Under the pieces are notes generated by a model. That model was not told where the DNA came from. It was given only the letters and a program-made list of their open reading frames with translations, and did no database searches. From contig JALIZF010001613.1 in assembly GCA_029948255.1 (NCBI GenBank), forward strand, positions 297,501 to 361,500: a stretch of 64,000 nucleotides of DNA, given 5' to 3'. Origin of the DNA: Telmatactis stephensoni (lineage: Eukaryota > Cnidaria > Anthozoa > Actiniaria > Isophelliidae). Below, in pieces: positions 50,726 to 61,509 of the stretch; within the stretch, counting starts at the first letter, position 1, and each line of letters opens with the position of its first letter. Position numbers and translations under genes: made by a program.

Positions 50726-53700
50726 TCAACAGTTTTGGGTGGTCCACATTTCGGGAGACGACAAACGAGCCAAACAAAATTTTCCCAACAGCAATTCATT
50801 AGAACAGTGTTTCCTCAAATATTCCTCGACGAAAAGACCCAACAACCCTGCAGGCAATATTCCAGTAGATATGGCAACCTCACACCAACCAATCACCGTA
50901 CCAACATCTCTTGATTCAGATAAGCGATCAGATACTGTTGAATAGCAATGGACAAACGTTGACCCACAGATCACTGCTTGAGTGAAAGTCAAGACCAAGA
51001 TGACGTCAACATTCGAGATGATGCGATACCATGATACAACGAGGTAGAACATCACGTGCCCAACATGGAGCAATACCAGGATCCAGATACGACGAACCTT
51101 GAAGACGTTCAACCAATCATAACAGATGGACGACACAAGCACCAATTCCAGGCCACCAATTGTAAAACCAACATCACTGAGAAGTCTGTAGTACTGGTAG
51201 TGATCTCGAGGAGGGAATGGAGAGTTGGGAAATGTTAAAGTACTTAAAATTGATGTAAGGGACAATTGAAAGAGGAAATTGCTTGCAGCACAGTACCCAA
51301 CCAGTGGAAAATTTATATACAAAAGTCTCAGTTTGTGTCGGATACTTGATGCAAGGGAAGGCTTATTTTCGTCTAAAGCTTGATATTTGATGTGTTGATA
51401 CTTTGTAGTCTTGCCATGGTCTTGTAAGGGTTCTTTATCCAATAAAGCGTAGATGACGAGTGGCAGTAAACATAGTGGTGTGGACAAAGCTATGGCAATA
51501 CGAGGTGACAAACAAATCCACGTTGTAAGCCCTGCAAAAAAGTTACCAAAATGAAGGATTTGTTAATACTATAGCACTGGTTACATGCGGGGATAACTAA
51601 TTTGTTTTTCAGTAGTGTTCCGAGGGAAACGAAAGCAAAAGAGTTATCCCTACTATCCTGAGGGACAACTTAATTGCCTCCACGTAACATGAACCCAAGT
51701 TGGAGCTGTTTGATTAACACAGCCTGGCAATTGAGTTGAATTCAGTTTTCAGTCTGTAGATTTTGGTTTCATAAATCAGTTGACAAACACTTCCTCTTCT
51801 CTTTTTATCGGCAGGGTTTTGGTGTTTTCTATTTTGTTTCTAATTATAAAGTATTAGGTTCAAATTAAACACGGAAAAACATTATTTGCGATTGATTGTA
51901 ATGAGCTCGAGCGACACTGAGCTTTCAGAGTTTTGCTTGAAAAAAGTAAAAATCTAAAAAGACTGAATCAAAGGAGAATCAAGTTTGCTCTCACTTCATC
52001 AATTTTTTCTCGAATAAGTGTTTGGTGAAAGTTGCCCATTATTGCAGTCCTACATGTTTAAACCATATTTTGTTTACAAACTTTGCTCTAGGCAAAGATA
52101 TCCTGACGTCACAATCATGTTTACATAGCCTCGTGTAAACACGCTCTTCAACCAATCAGAGCGCTCGTAGTATCTTCGTTATTATATGATATATATAGAC
52201 AAAATGAGCTCTATTTATTTTATCATGTCCGCTATGGTATTCAAGGAAAATTCATTTCCCGACTCGGGAATTCCACGTTGAATTTCACTCGACAAAAAAA
52301 TTAAACATATCGGACTCGTTGCTTCGCGACTCGTGCGATATCAGTTTTTTCGTGAAATACAATTAATGAAGTAAACCCTTGAAGAAGAATGAATTACGTA
52401 CCAATGCAATACACTAAAACACAAGCAACTATTTATGTGGGGGTAAGGGGTCGGAAATGAAGTATCCCTAGCTCTAAACTGAGCTTACACAGGTCGAGGG
52501 CGATTGTCAACGGAACATAACCACTCAAACCTCTAACGGGGTCACAATCCCCTCGCCCGAGAGAGAGGTCACAATCCTCTCAGTTCGAACTACAAGAGGC
52601 GGAGATAAACCTCAAGGGGTCACAATCCCCTTGGCTCAAGAGAAGAGGGGTCACAATCCCCTCAGCTCTGCCAGACGAGGTATCTCCCGGGGGTCACAAT
52701 CCCCCAGTGGTCGACTTAGCTTAGTTCGAGCCCACAGTTCCCATGGCAACCAGATTGTACATTCTGCCACCATGTGAGTCTATGGGGCCAAAGTGACCTG
52801 TTTAGGGGCACTTCATCCCCTCCCATTTCTTTATTGAATATAACAATTAAGATTGTAATTACAATGTTGTTAATTTAAAAGCTTATTTCGAAATCTTTAT
52901 CAATGAAGTCATCGTAGTCGAATTGACGCATATGTCCTTTCTTCAACAGTAACAGTGTCCTTAGTGCTAACTGGCGAATAGCTAGTTATTAATTGTTGTT
53001 GTTTTTATATAGATATATAATGGCTAATGTATATTTCATAACATATGTGTTTATACGTATATATAACTCGTTTGTTCTCAAAAGAACCTACTTACGTTAC
53101 AGAAAACGTAAAGAATATCGTTAAGATCAAACAGCTTTGCGGGGAGTGGAGGGTGGGAAGTTTTCTCTTTGCTTGATGAGACGCGAATGAATTGAAACCG
53201 GAAACTAAGTAATATTAAGGGGCAAGTATTTTGCGTCACATGTCGACCACATGTTGGGCCTTGACTAAAGGTCAAAGCTATCACATTATACATAAGGATA
53301 GTAATCTGAACGGACGGAAGTGAAGAAACATAGCTATACGATTACTAGATTACTACAGAAGATTATTATAACTGATCTAAATATATGCGCGCTAGAATTA
53401 CCCAATAGGCTAAGGAAAAACTAACCAATAATTATTTAATGCTTCAAGGTTATATCATTAACTTAAATTTATACTGTGTATAAATTTGGCTCGTGGAATT
53501 CCTGAGTCGGGAAATGAATTTTCCAATAGAAGCTTCTAATTCGAATCAAAATACTCACCCGTATATATAAGAGAAGATACTACGCATGAACCTTGTTTTC
53601 CACTTTGAAACACTGCAGCTATTTCTTTGTAATAACCTAGAATTCTTGAACATGTTATCAGGCCTATTCCATTAGCAATTCCAAGAACACACACTGCAAC

Positions 53701-53997
53701 TAATCGAACCTCCACCATATTTATAGTCACGAATAGAAGAAATGTGGTAATCGTCAAGATAGCATGCAAAATCAAGGAAGGAAGAAACGAAATCCTGTCC
53801 ACAATCCATGGACTGATAGCTTTACTCAAAATCTCAGGTACAGAGAATGTGATCAATACCAATGCTGTAGAAACGAGGGAACCAGCCAGGATGTCTTCGG
53901 TAGCCACCCACAAGATAAGCAGTCTCGGGAAATTTATGCATAAACCGAGGAAAAAGAACCAAATCTTGCCTGTTCTATTGCCACAAAGCCCCTCCAT
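50726..53997 (-). CDS. CLN3 (battenin)-like transporter, copy C
   Basis: Exons 53559-53997 (439 bases) and 50726-51531 (806 bases), exactly the sizes in copy A, joining in phase to 414 residues. Protein features match copy A: a start MEGLCGNRTGKIWFFFLG, about ten membrane segments and the conserved C-terminal loop. Splice donor ACGG|GTGAGT and acceptor TTTTTTGCAG. The ~2-kb intron holds a TIR element. About 110 bases upstream of the ATG are shared with copies A and B (word GACATGCATGTGTGCACAA), so the promoter-proximal region was duplicated too. With A intact and B broken, this is one of two apparently functional copies. Confidence 0.9.
52245..53524. mobile_element. 1.28-kb TIR element in copy C intron
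   Basis: Ends GGAAAATTCATTTCCCGACT and, inverted, GGAAAATTCATTTCCCGACT, followed by the GGAATTCCACG core (a few mismatches). The right edge coincides with where copy C intron stops matching A and B (before AATAGAA). No transposase frame. It carries the hairpin cluster at 52537-52706. Confidence 0.75.
52537..52706. repeat. Five hairpins with constant loop TCACAAT and different stems
   Basis: The seven bases TCACAAT occur five times within 170 bases, each between complementary arms: GGGG/CCCC, GAGAGG/CCTCTC, CAAGGGG/CCCCTTG, GAGGGG/CCCCTC, GGGGG/CCCCC. The stems change in sequence but remain paired, while the loop is invariant. Confidence 0.85.
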
Positions 53998-54648
53998 GTT
54001 TTCCGTGAGTTATGACTAGTAAATATTTTAACGGATTGCTGCACCTTTATGCACGAGTGACACCACTGAAGTGAAGACTCCAGACATGCATGTGTGCACA
54101 AATGAAAATCATCGTAGGGCTCTCTTTTTCTTCAACAAGATATTTATTGAGCATTAAGAGTGACTGGGATGGCCATTATTCTGTACATTGCGCAATTGAG
54201 GTAAAAGCATTCTGTGCCTTCTATGGTTTACTGAATTTTTATAATGAATCAGGTGATGAGTTCACTGTCATTTGAATACACATTCACGTCATCTAGAAAT
54301 GATGTTTTTCCAATGACCAAAGTCCAAATTGAGTTCTGGAAGCTTACTAAAACGGCTGTCATCGTGCATGGGAACCTAAGTATTGTTTTATAACACAAAA
54401 AGCTGCAGAGTGTAAATTCCTTTGTATAAAGCATTGTTTCATTGCGAGCGGCGTTCTTTAAGCGGTACACGACGGGACTACGGCCTCTGAAACCGACAAA
54501 GGTTAGGTTAGGTAACTTTATTTAAACACGGAGTCTCTTCATTACAAAAAAATGCTCTTCCAGAGAGCCGTGGGTTCAAAAATATACAATATAGATATAA
54601 AATGTATAGTAAAATACAAGAAGAATAGATTCAAGATTAATTAATTAA

Positions 54649-55215
54649 TTAATTATCAATAAGATTTTTAAAATGGGGTAGAATAGAACATTCTTTATGC
54701 CTTATAGGTAAAGAATTCCAAGACACAACTCCACTGTAAGAAAGGCTCTTTTTCAGAAAATTTGTTCTTGGTTTTGGTAACTTAAAATTTACATGGCAGC
54801 CTCGAGTCATATAATCGTGGCACTGAGAGACAGGAGTAAATTTCCTAATTAGTGATGCTGGTGCTAAGTTATTTTTAATTTTAAACATCATTGAAACTTT
54901 TGAATTGTGCCAACGCTCAGCAAGAGACTGCCAATTCAAAGCAAAGCGCAGATCAGCAGACCGAGTCTCATAACCAGAACGAGTTATTATCCTAGCTGCA
55001 CGATTCTGAAGCCGTTGTAGCCTATCTTTTAGCCCTTTATCGCAAGTATCCCAAATGCAGGAACAATAGTCAAAGTGAGACTGAATAATAGCTTGATAGA
55101 TAGTTTTCAAAGAATCAATAGGAAGGATATCGCGCACACGCCTCAGGGCTCCTAAGCCGCATGAAACCTTTTTACAAAAGCAACGCTGTTGTGCGTCACT
55201 TAAAAATCACTTAGG
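54649..55215 (-). mobile_element. LINE fragment (RT thumb and C-terminal region)
   Basis: The minus frame 54649-55137 (162 residues) continues upstream to ~55215 with similar sequence. It has SLKTIYQAIIQSHFDYCSCI, LQRLQNRAARIITRSGY and SGVVSWNSLP, typical of the region after the RT catalytic domain. The 3' end carries (TTAA)n near 54636. 5'-truncated. Confidence 0.85.
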
Positions 55216-55779
55216 CCGGAACAACAACAGTAATGACCGAAAATCGGAGCTAGACCCTAATTAGGATATCACTGAAGGTCTCTGATCTAAAGGCAATCTC
55301 AAGAACGTTGGTAGTCTTGAAATAAACATTTTATGAATATTTAACAGATATAATACGTTTACCTTATGATATCGGTCCAATATAACACGAGAAGAAGTTT
55401 GGCAGAAGTCGAGAGTCGATATGTATAGCAGAGCCGTAAGCAATTTTTTACACAGAGCTTGATAATTAACCTTCCCGAGTGTTATATTAAAGGGTTAAAA
55501 TTAAATGTTAAAACTATTAAATATATCGCTTAATACTACTATATTGTATTAAATTTCTCTCAATTAAAAAATACATATACATTCGGACCAAACGGACAAT
55601 GAGCCGCCATCCCTGACTAGTGCGTTGGTCTATACCGAACGCTAGGAATCAGCCATGCACATGAACAAGATAAACGAATTCTTTGCCCGATTGGTATGAA
55701 CAAGTGGTGGATTAAATTTATGTGTATTACATAAGTTGTAGCTATTTCCATGTCTTGGAGGGTAACAATTTTTTTTAAA
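55216..55779. other. AT-rich spacer, nothing recognised
   Basis: No frame or repeat that I can support. Confidence 0.5.
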
Positions 55780-56040
55780 TTAATTTTAAAAAAATTTGAA
55801 AAAAAAAATGCTCCTTTTCTGTTACAAAATCAATAACCCAATTGACTACACTTTTAGGAAGATCTAAATTACACAACTAAATAACAAGTATAGCATGGTC
55901 AATGAAGTCAAATGCTTTGCGATAAACAATATTGTTCTGATAGTTGAACCATTACCGTCAGTTCCCAAAGTCCAGCAATGCAGCATACTAATGAGGGCCA
56001 TAGTAATTGAAGACTGTGGAATTAGTAAGTAGTAGTAACC
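55780..56040 (-). mobile_element. LINE RT palm fragment, frameshifted
   Basis: Minus-strand frames read ALISMLHCW...DGNGSTIRTILF, then in a shifted frame YRKAFDFIDHAILV and PKSVVNWVIDFVTEKE. This is the AFD-x-I-D-H region of a jockey-like RT. It abuts the B2 end of the DIRS element, which may have inserted into it. Confidence 0.75.
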
Positions 56041-56142
56041 TTTCATTCCTACACTTCGTACTGCGCAAACCGCAACTATTAATTAGTACACAATATGTGG
56101 AGTGTGACTGTGCCTTGTGCCTGGTGGACAGCACAACAAGCA
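56041..56142 (-). repeat. DIRS B2 repeat
   Basis: 102 bp, same as 56707-56808 (offset 666). Forms the outer 3' end of the element. Confidence 0.9.
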
Positions 56143-56504
56143 GTTTATTAAATACCTTGATAGTAATATTACATTTATTATTAATTGATTGATTCTAAGG
56201 CAATATGTATAAATATATGAGATAATTGTAAAGTATTTTGAAAGAAAAATATATATGTATCCTAACAAGAAATTACATTGTATATTACGCTGCCCGCTAC
56301 GAAAAACCAGCAGGATAAAACCTCGTGGGAAAAAATCCTCTGGAAACGTAGTCCTCGACCGAATGCAACGTATAGTTCCGAGGGCTAGAACCACAAATTC
56401 TAATTCATTTTTAAATGACTAAAGTTCCATTCAAAGCAAATTATTATCAATAGAAAAATGACTAAAGATTGGTCTAAACTATTCATAAGAAATTGGCTGA
56501 CTCA

Positions 56505-56709
56505 AGTTTGGTCACTATCTTTGTGGAGGCTGTCCAACAAGCGAGAGAAAGTTCTTAACAACTCGACTTCTTAAATACTAATGTATTAGCATATTAAATG
56601 ATGCGTTAACTAAGAATAATAGAATTTTCATGAGAAAATACACAATCAACTCAGAACCGTAATGAAAACGCTTTCCAACTGCACGTTGTTACGTTGGAAA
56701 GCATCATTT
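56505..56709 (-). repeat. DIRS A2 repeat
   Basis: 205 bp, matching 61305-61509 (offset 4800) with about three substitutions. Its edge overlaps B1 by three bases at 56707. Confidence 0.9.
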
Positions 56710-56808
56710 CATTCCTACACTTCGTACTGCGCAAACCGCAACTATTAATTAGTACACAATATGTGGAGTGTGACTGTGCCTTGTGCCTGGTGGACAGCAC
56801 AACAAGCA
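56707..56808 (-). repeat. DIRS B1 repeat
   Basis: Internal copy of B2, adjoining A2. Confidence 0.9.
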
Positions 56809-56900
56809 CGCGAGACAACAAAGACGAGAAACGAACTGCGCCGAACAACTGCCACCCTGGAACTAAACAAAATATCAAATGAAGTCAGTCAATAATACGC

Positions 56901-57888
56901 TTATAAATTAATGGCGCGAGACACCGTAAGCTTATCCTTCGTAGAATACTTGATATAACTATCTTTAGATTTGGACGACTTCCAACCTGCATGTTTATCG
57001 AGCAGATCACCAGATATGCCGGCAGCGCATGAAGCCGTGGCACCACCCTTCTTAAGGCTATGAGTACCAAATCGATCTGAATCGGGAACAAAATGACAAA
57101 GAGTTTCGCGAAAAAGTTCGCGAACACGAGAATAACTGATAGGGTTTGGCGATGGCGTACCACGAGAAGATAACCTGCAAACTAAATGTTGTTCACAATC
57201 ACAAGGCAATTTAGAGAAGAGTTCTCTGTGATGGAAACGGGACAAGTCACTTTACCAGATCGAGCAAAATAAATAGTATGACCTCGTGAATGCTGATCAT
57301 TCTTACGTCGAGGGCAAAAAATCGTCATGTGATCGGGAAAAACGTTGACGTGCTTACGCTGAACTTGGATGATTTCATTACAACGCATCAATCCTGCGAA
57401 AGCTATAACAAAAATAAAGCATATTCTCAGATTGGACAGAGAAGCAAATGAAGTATTAAACTTCTCCACAACTTGAACTATGATATCCACATTCAAAGAC
57501 TCTTTGCCAACAACGGGCTTTCCCAATAATCTTTTACAAGATTCAACTACTTGCTTAACCATTATGTGTTCTGTAGGGGAAGGCACTCCACACATTTGAT
57601 GAGCCCATCGAATGCCATAAATGGCACTCTCGATCGGGTAAGGGGAATGACACATCTCAAATTTCTCCCTTAAATATAAACACACGTGAAAAGAAGATAC
57701 TGGAAACTGATTAAAGCCAAAGTTCTCTTTTTCCCATTTTTTCCAGCTCAACCAAGCGTTCTTATACTTAACGGAAGTGGATTCTGCTTTGGAATGAAGG
57801 ACGAAAGACGGAAGAGAATTAGCAAGCTGCTTTAACTTATCGGATTCCAGAGTTTCTCTTTGTTTCCAAAATCCAGCTTGAAATACAT
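56901..57888 (-). pseudogene. DIRS tyrosine recombinase, one frameshift
   Basis: The N-terminal part runs in one frame from an acceptor-like site (TTTCATTTTAG at 57889) through 57182. It has the SAM-like core-binding region and the first catalytic arginine in FAGLMRCNEI. The second part (to 56901) is in another frame, with the His box THSLKKGG (Lys where most relatives have the second Arg) and the nucleophile Tyr in KDSYIKYS. A single indel at about 57215-57235 separates them; both frames overlap there and neither has other stops. The pyrimidine-rich stretch ending in AG before the frame, and the lack of a nearby in-frame ATG, suggest the recombinase may be made from a spliced mRNA. Confidence 0.88.
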
Positions 57889-57944
57889 CTAAAATGAAAG
57901 AAAAGAAACCAAAAGAAATACATAGAGCGCGGGTCTAGATCAAA

Positions 57945-60611
57945 TTAAGAAACATGGGAAAAATCCAGCTTTAAGGCGAGAACTCTGAATTTCGGGAGGC
58001 CCGAAAACACAGACTTGTTAGGGGAATAAATACGTGAAGAGCCCCTGCCAGGCAAAAACGTGCAAGGAATAGTCGGTAAGTACGTGACTTCTTGAATGAA
58101 ATCTGCAAAAGAAAAACAAGATCCATAGGAACGTAACAAAGGCCAAAATGGCGCAGACTTCCACTCGGGAACAACAATAACTCCCTTGGCAGAGGGTCTC
58201 AATGGGGGGGTATCAGTCACGACTCACGCTTAAAAAAATCGCTTTTTCACGACTCACGGTTAATTTTTCCGAATCACGGTTAACTTAGGCGTTTTGAAGA
58301 ATTTCCAATATAGCATGAAGAAAAAATTCGTTTTGAATTGAATTGCTGAGACGCCTGGACAAAGACCACCAAGAGTGACATAATGAGCGCCTGGCTGACG
58401 CCTAGTCAACTCGCCCAGGAAGACCAGGCAACGCTCAAGTGTCATTGGTCTCACGCCCCAGCGCCACAGGAAAGTTCACCTAGACTTTAGATCACTTAAA
58501 TGCACTATAAAAAACGAAAATCACGGCTCACGCTACAAAAATTATTCACGGCTCACGATTACTTTTTTCGAATTTTCACGACTCACGGTTAATTTTTTAA
58601 GCGTTTCACGACTCACGCTTAACCCCATTGAGACCCTCTTGGCACGACAAAACTGCATGTGATACAGTACGTTACTAATTAAGTAAGGAGGGGGGCAAAC
58701 ATAATTAGAACAATTCCCACCCCAATCCTGGGAAAAACAATCGACAGCTTCGGTGCCGGGACACCAAAATTTCGAGTTAAATCGAGGCAACTGACAATTC
58801 AGATGACACGCCATTCTGTCGATGTCGAAGGGACCCCACATGTGAGAAAGAAAATGAAAAAGACTACGATTCAACATCCAGTCGTCGGGATCCACGATAC
58901 GGCTCAGGTAGTCGGCTAGGAGGTTTTCGTCTCTGGGAATCCACTGCGCCTGAAAAGAAATGCAATTAGTCATGCAAAAACTAAAAATGTCTACAGCCAA
59001 CTGCTGTAGTTCCACAACTGAACTGCCACAATGGACAATACGAACAACATTCTGGTTGTCACAAAACACTTTCACCTTACCACCATCGGTAAGAAAGCTT
59101 GAAAAGCTTTTCAAGGCCAATAAAATAGCCTTCAACTCTCTATAAGTTGAACTCTTCCCACGCTCACATACACTCCACATACCGGAACAAAATTTCCGAT
59201 CGTTACACACGCAAAGGTGTGCTCCATAACCACATTCACTGGCATCACATGTTAAAATGGCACTGAAACACAAAGGTCTATTAATGGGATAGCCATTAAA
59301 GGCTTCTACGTGATTGAACCAAAACTGGAATTCTTGCAAAACACCTTCGGAAGCGGGAAGGATGTCGTTCCAAGACTGACGAGACTGAATAAAAAAATAC
59401 ATTTGTCTGGTGAACAATCTAGCAACGGGACCTAAAGCAAGACCGAGGGAAATTACAAATCCACATAAACTGGCAACATCTCTAACGCAAAGGTTAGGAT
59501 AATCGTTGATTAATCTAGCCAATCTAGATTTTAACTTTAAAACCTTCTTGTCGGGCATGACAGATAACATTCTAATAGTATCGATGGTAATACCCAACCA
59601 TTCGCCAATCTGGCGAGGCTCCCAATCGGACTTCTGTTCATTACACTTCCAACCGGAATTCTCTAAGTCACGTCTAACCAATGAACTGGCAGACTTCGCA
59701 TCGGCTAACGACCTGCAACCAAAAATACCATCGTCAATATAAAGAATGGCAAAAATACCAAATGATCTCCATCTTGCCACAAATGGCCTAAACATTCTGG
59801 TGAACACATAGCAGGCGGAAGACAGACCAAATGGCAAAACTCTAAAGACAAAATATCTTGGAATACCTGAAAAACACCAAGAGAAACCTAAATATTTCCA
59901 ATAATTAATATTAATATCTAAATGATGATATCCAGACTCTATGTCGAAAGTAAAGAACCAAAAGTTATCTCTAAACATAACAGACAAAGTAGGTAAACCT
60001 TCGTATTTAAACTTAAAGGGCTTAATATAAGGATTTACTGATCTACTTAAATCTAAAACTAAGCGCAGTTTGCGTCCTGCAACAACAGACAAAGGATTAC
60101 AACAATAAGGAGGAGACATAACCTCCACAATACATCTATTAGTTAGTAATTCATCAATAGCCTTAATAACAAAATCATTATTCGCCAAAGCGCTTTGATT
60201 GTTTTGAATGAAACAACTAGGCGGAACGAAAACAAAAGGAAGATAATACTCATTATTTAAAACACCTAACACTAAAGATGATAACTGCAAGTTCTTAAAC
60301 CACCAATCCTTGTTAGCAGCTATACGCCCTTGAACTGACTGAGAACGTGAATCATTGATATCATAAGCAAGCTTGTATTGAAGACACTCAAACACATCAG
60401 AATTGCAAACATCTACAACTTGACAAATTGGATCTTCAACAAGGATACAATCATTTTGAGGGTAGTGCTGGAGGAACGATGGTAGGTAGTGAAGGAAGTG
60501 CGGCTGGCTGGAACTGCATAGGTCTTGTGGGCAAAGTTGGGATGGCTCCTGTTGTAGGAGAGACCCTTGAACGATAGATACAAGAACGCCAAAAATGGCC
60601 GGGTTTACCAC
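57945..60611 (-). pseudogene. DIRS reverse transcriptase-RNase H, interrupted by a TIR element
   Basis: The open frame 58542-60611 (689 residues) carries RT with catalytic YIDD at 291-294, preceded by VLPFGLSSACYVF, then RNase H with D456 (CDAS), E492 (YREL), D518 (CDNQ) and D567 (ADYLSR). All four acidic residues are present. After residue ~658 the frame enters the inserted element at 58192-58638 and ends there in repeated VSRE units encoded by it. The original C-terminus continues past the insertion in the same frame (GVIVVPEWKSAPFW...) to a stop at 57945. Element plus duplication is 453 bases, a multiple of three, but stops inside it truncate the protein. The 5' end overlaps gag in a different frame. 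Confidence 0.9.
58192..58638. mobile_element. 447-bp TIR element inside the DIRS ORF
   Basis: Ends GAGGGTCTCAATGGGG, inverted at the right, flanked by the 6-bp duplication TTGGCA (58186-58191, 58639-58644). Subterminal words CACGACTCACGCTTA and variants occur about seven times, all in the same orientation (58218, 58248, ~58274, 58522, 58547, 58577, 58607). No coding capacity. A 6-bp duplication is unusual; superfamily not assigned. Confidence 0.88.
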
Positions 60612-61287
60612 AAATATAACAATTAAAATTCACGGGATAATTAGAACTAAATTCATTACGCATAGTGACATTGCGCCTAGAGTTCTCAAATTTGAACTTG
60701 TTCGCCTTCTTCGCTTTTTCCGCTTTCTTCTTCTCTCTTTGAGATTCGACAGATTTTAAAACTTTACGAATTCGTTTTTCATCCGAGTCGTCGTCGGCAA
60801 TGGGATCAAGTTTATACTCGGTGACAAAATCCCAGCCATGCATATCAGCTAAGACGATATGCTTCATTCTTGTAGAAATTAAGTTCTTACCTTCTTCTAA
60901 GGCTTCTCTAACCTGAAATAGTTTTCCCGTTTCTAAACCACGAATGGCGGTGTCCACGTGTGCGGCGACCTTTTCTGAGTGGCGAAACTGTTCTTCGTTG
61001 CCCTTTGACTTAAATTGATGTCTAGAAGATTGTTCGAAGCGCATTCTCTTAACAGCATCGTTAATTGACTCATCATTTTGACGTTTAAGATCCTCTTTGA
61101 AAGTCTGAAGTTCAGACGACAGGAAGCGTTGAAAAGTAACAAAATCTGGAGGAACAGTGGAGGTACTAGTTCCACTCGTAGTAGTTGTTGTACCAGAAAC
61201 AGAAGGAGTACTGACAGGACCAAAAGAAGTAATAGGAATAGCAGAAGAGGTCTCAGCAAAAGTTAAATCTGAGACTGGTTCCATCAT
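60451..61287 (-). CDS. DIRS gag-like protein with CCHC zinc knuckle
   Basis: 278 residues: a Ser/Thr-rich N-terminus (~15-46), a charged helical middle, a basic lysine stretch (~184-200), a CX2CX4HX4C knuckle (C223, C226, H231, C236) and a Pro-rich end. It is the first ORF on the minus strand, starting just inside repeat A1, and overlaps the RT frame by ~160 bases. It probably binds the element RNA as the capsid-like protein. Frame intact. Confidence 0.85.
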   Translation of the reverse strand: MMEPVSDLTFAETSSAIPITSFGPVSTPSVSGTTTTTSGTSTSTVPPDFVTFQRFLSSELQTFKEDLKRQNDESINDAVKRMRFEQSSRHQFKSKGNEEQFRHSEKVAAHVDTAIRGLETGKLFQVREALEEGKNLISTRMKHIVLADMHGWDFVTEYKLDPIADDDSDEKRIRKVLKSVESQREKKKAEKAKKANKFKFENSRRNVTMRNEFSSNYPVNFNCYICGKPGHFWRSCIYRSRVSPTTGAIPTLPTRPMQFQPAALPSLPTIVPPALPSK

Positions 61288-61304
61288 GACGATACTTCTA
61301 ACTC

Positions 61305-61509
61305 AGTTTGGTCACTATCTTTGTGTAGGCTGTCCAACAAGCGAGAGAAAGTTCTTAACAACTCGACTTCTTAAATACTAATGTATTAGCATATTAAATG
61401 ATGCGTTAACTAAGAATAATAGAATTTTCATGAGAAAATACAGAATAAACTCAGAACCGTAATGAAAACGCTTTCCAACTGCACGTTGTTACGTTGGAAA
61501 GCATCATTT
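61305..61509 (-). repeat. DIRS A1 repeat
   Basis: Outer 5' end of the element (minus strand). The flanking copy of NDC80 intron 16 starts 22 bases outside it. Confidence 0.9.

Larger units (their letters stand above)
56041..61509 (-). mobile_element. DIRS-group tyrosine-recombinase retrotransposon, nearly complete
   Basis: On the minus strand the order is A1 repeat, gag, RT-RNase H, tyrosine recombinase, B1, A2, B2. A repeats (61305-61509 and 56505-56709) are 205 bp with about three differences. B repeats (56707-56808 and 56041-56142) are 102 bp and look identical. This A1-ORFs-B1A2-B2 layout is the split direct repeat arrangement of the Ngaro/PAT branches of DIRS elements, which replicate through a circular DNA and integrate by tyrosine recombinase, not a DDE integrase. 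No target duplication is expected and none is seen. Defects: a frameshift in the recombinase and a TIR element in the RT-RNase H frame. Near-identical repeats mean insertion is fairly recent. Confidence 0.93.

Noticed and set aside
52501..52710. CRISPR-like array (regularly repeated word)
   Set aside because: Only a 7-base loop is constant, spacing is irregular (28-51 bases), the arms vary, and the DNA is eukaryotic.
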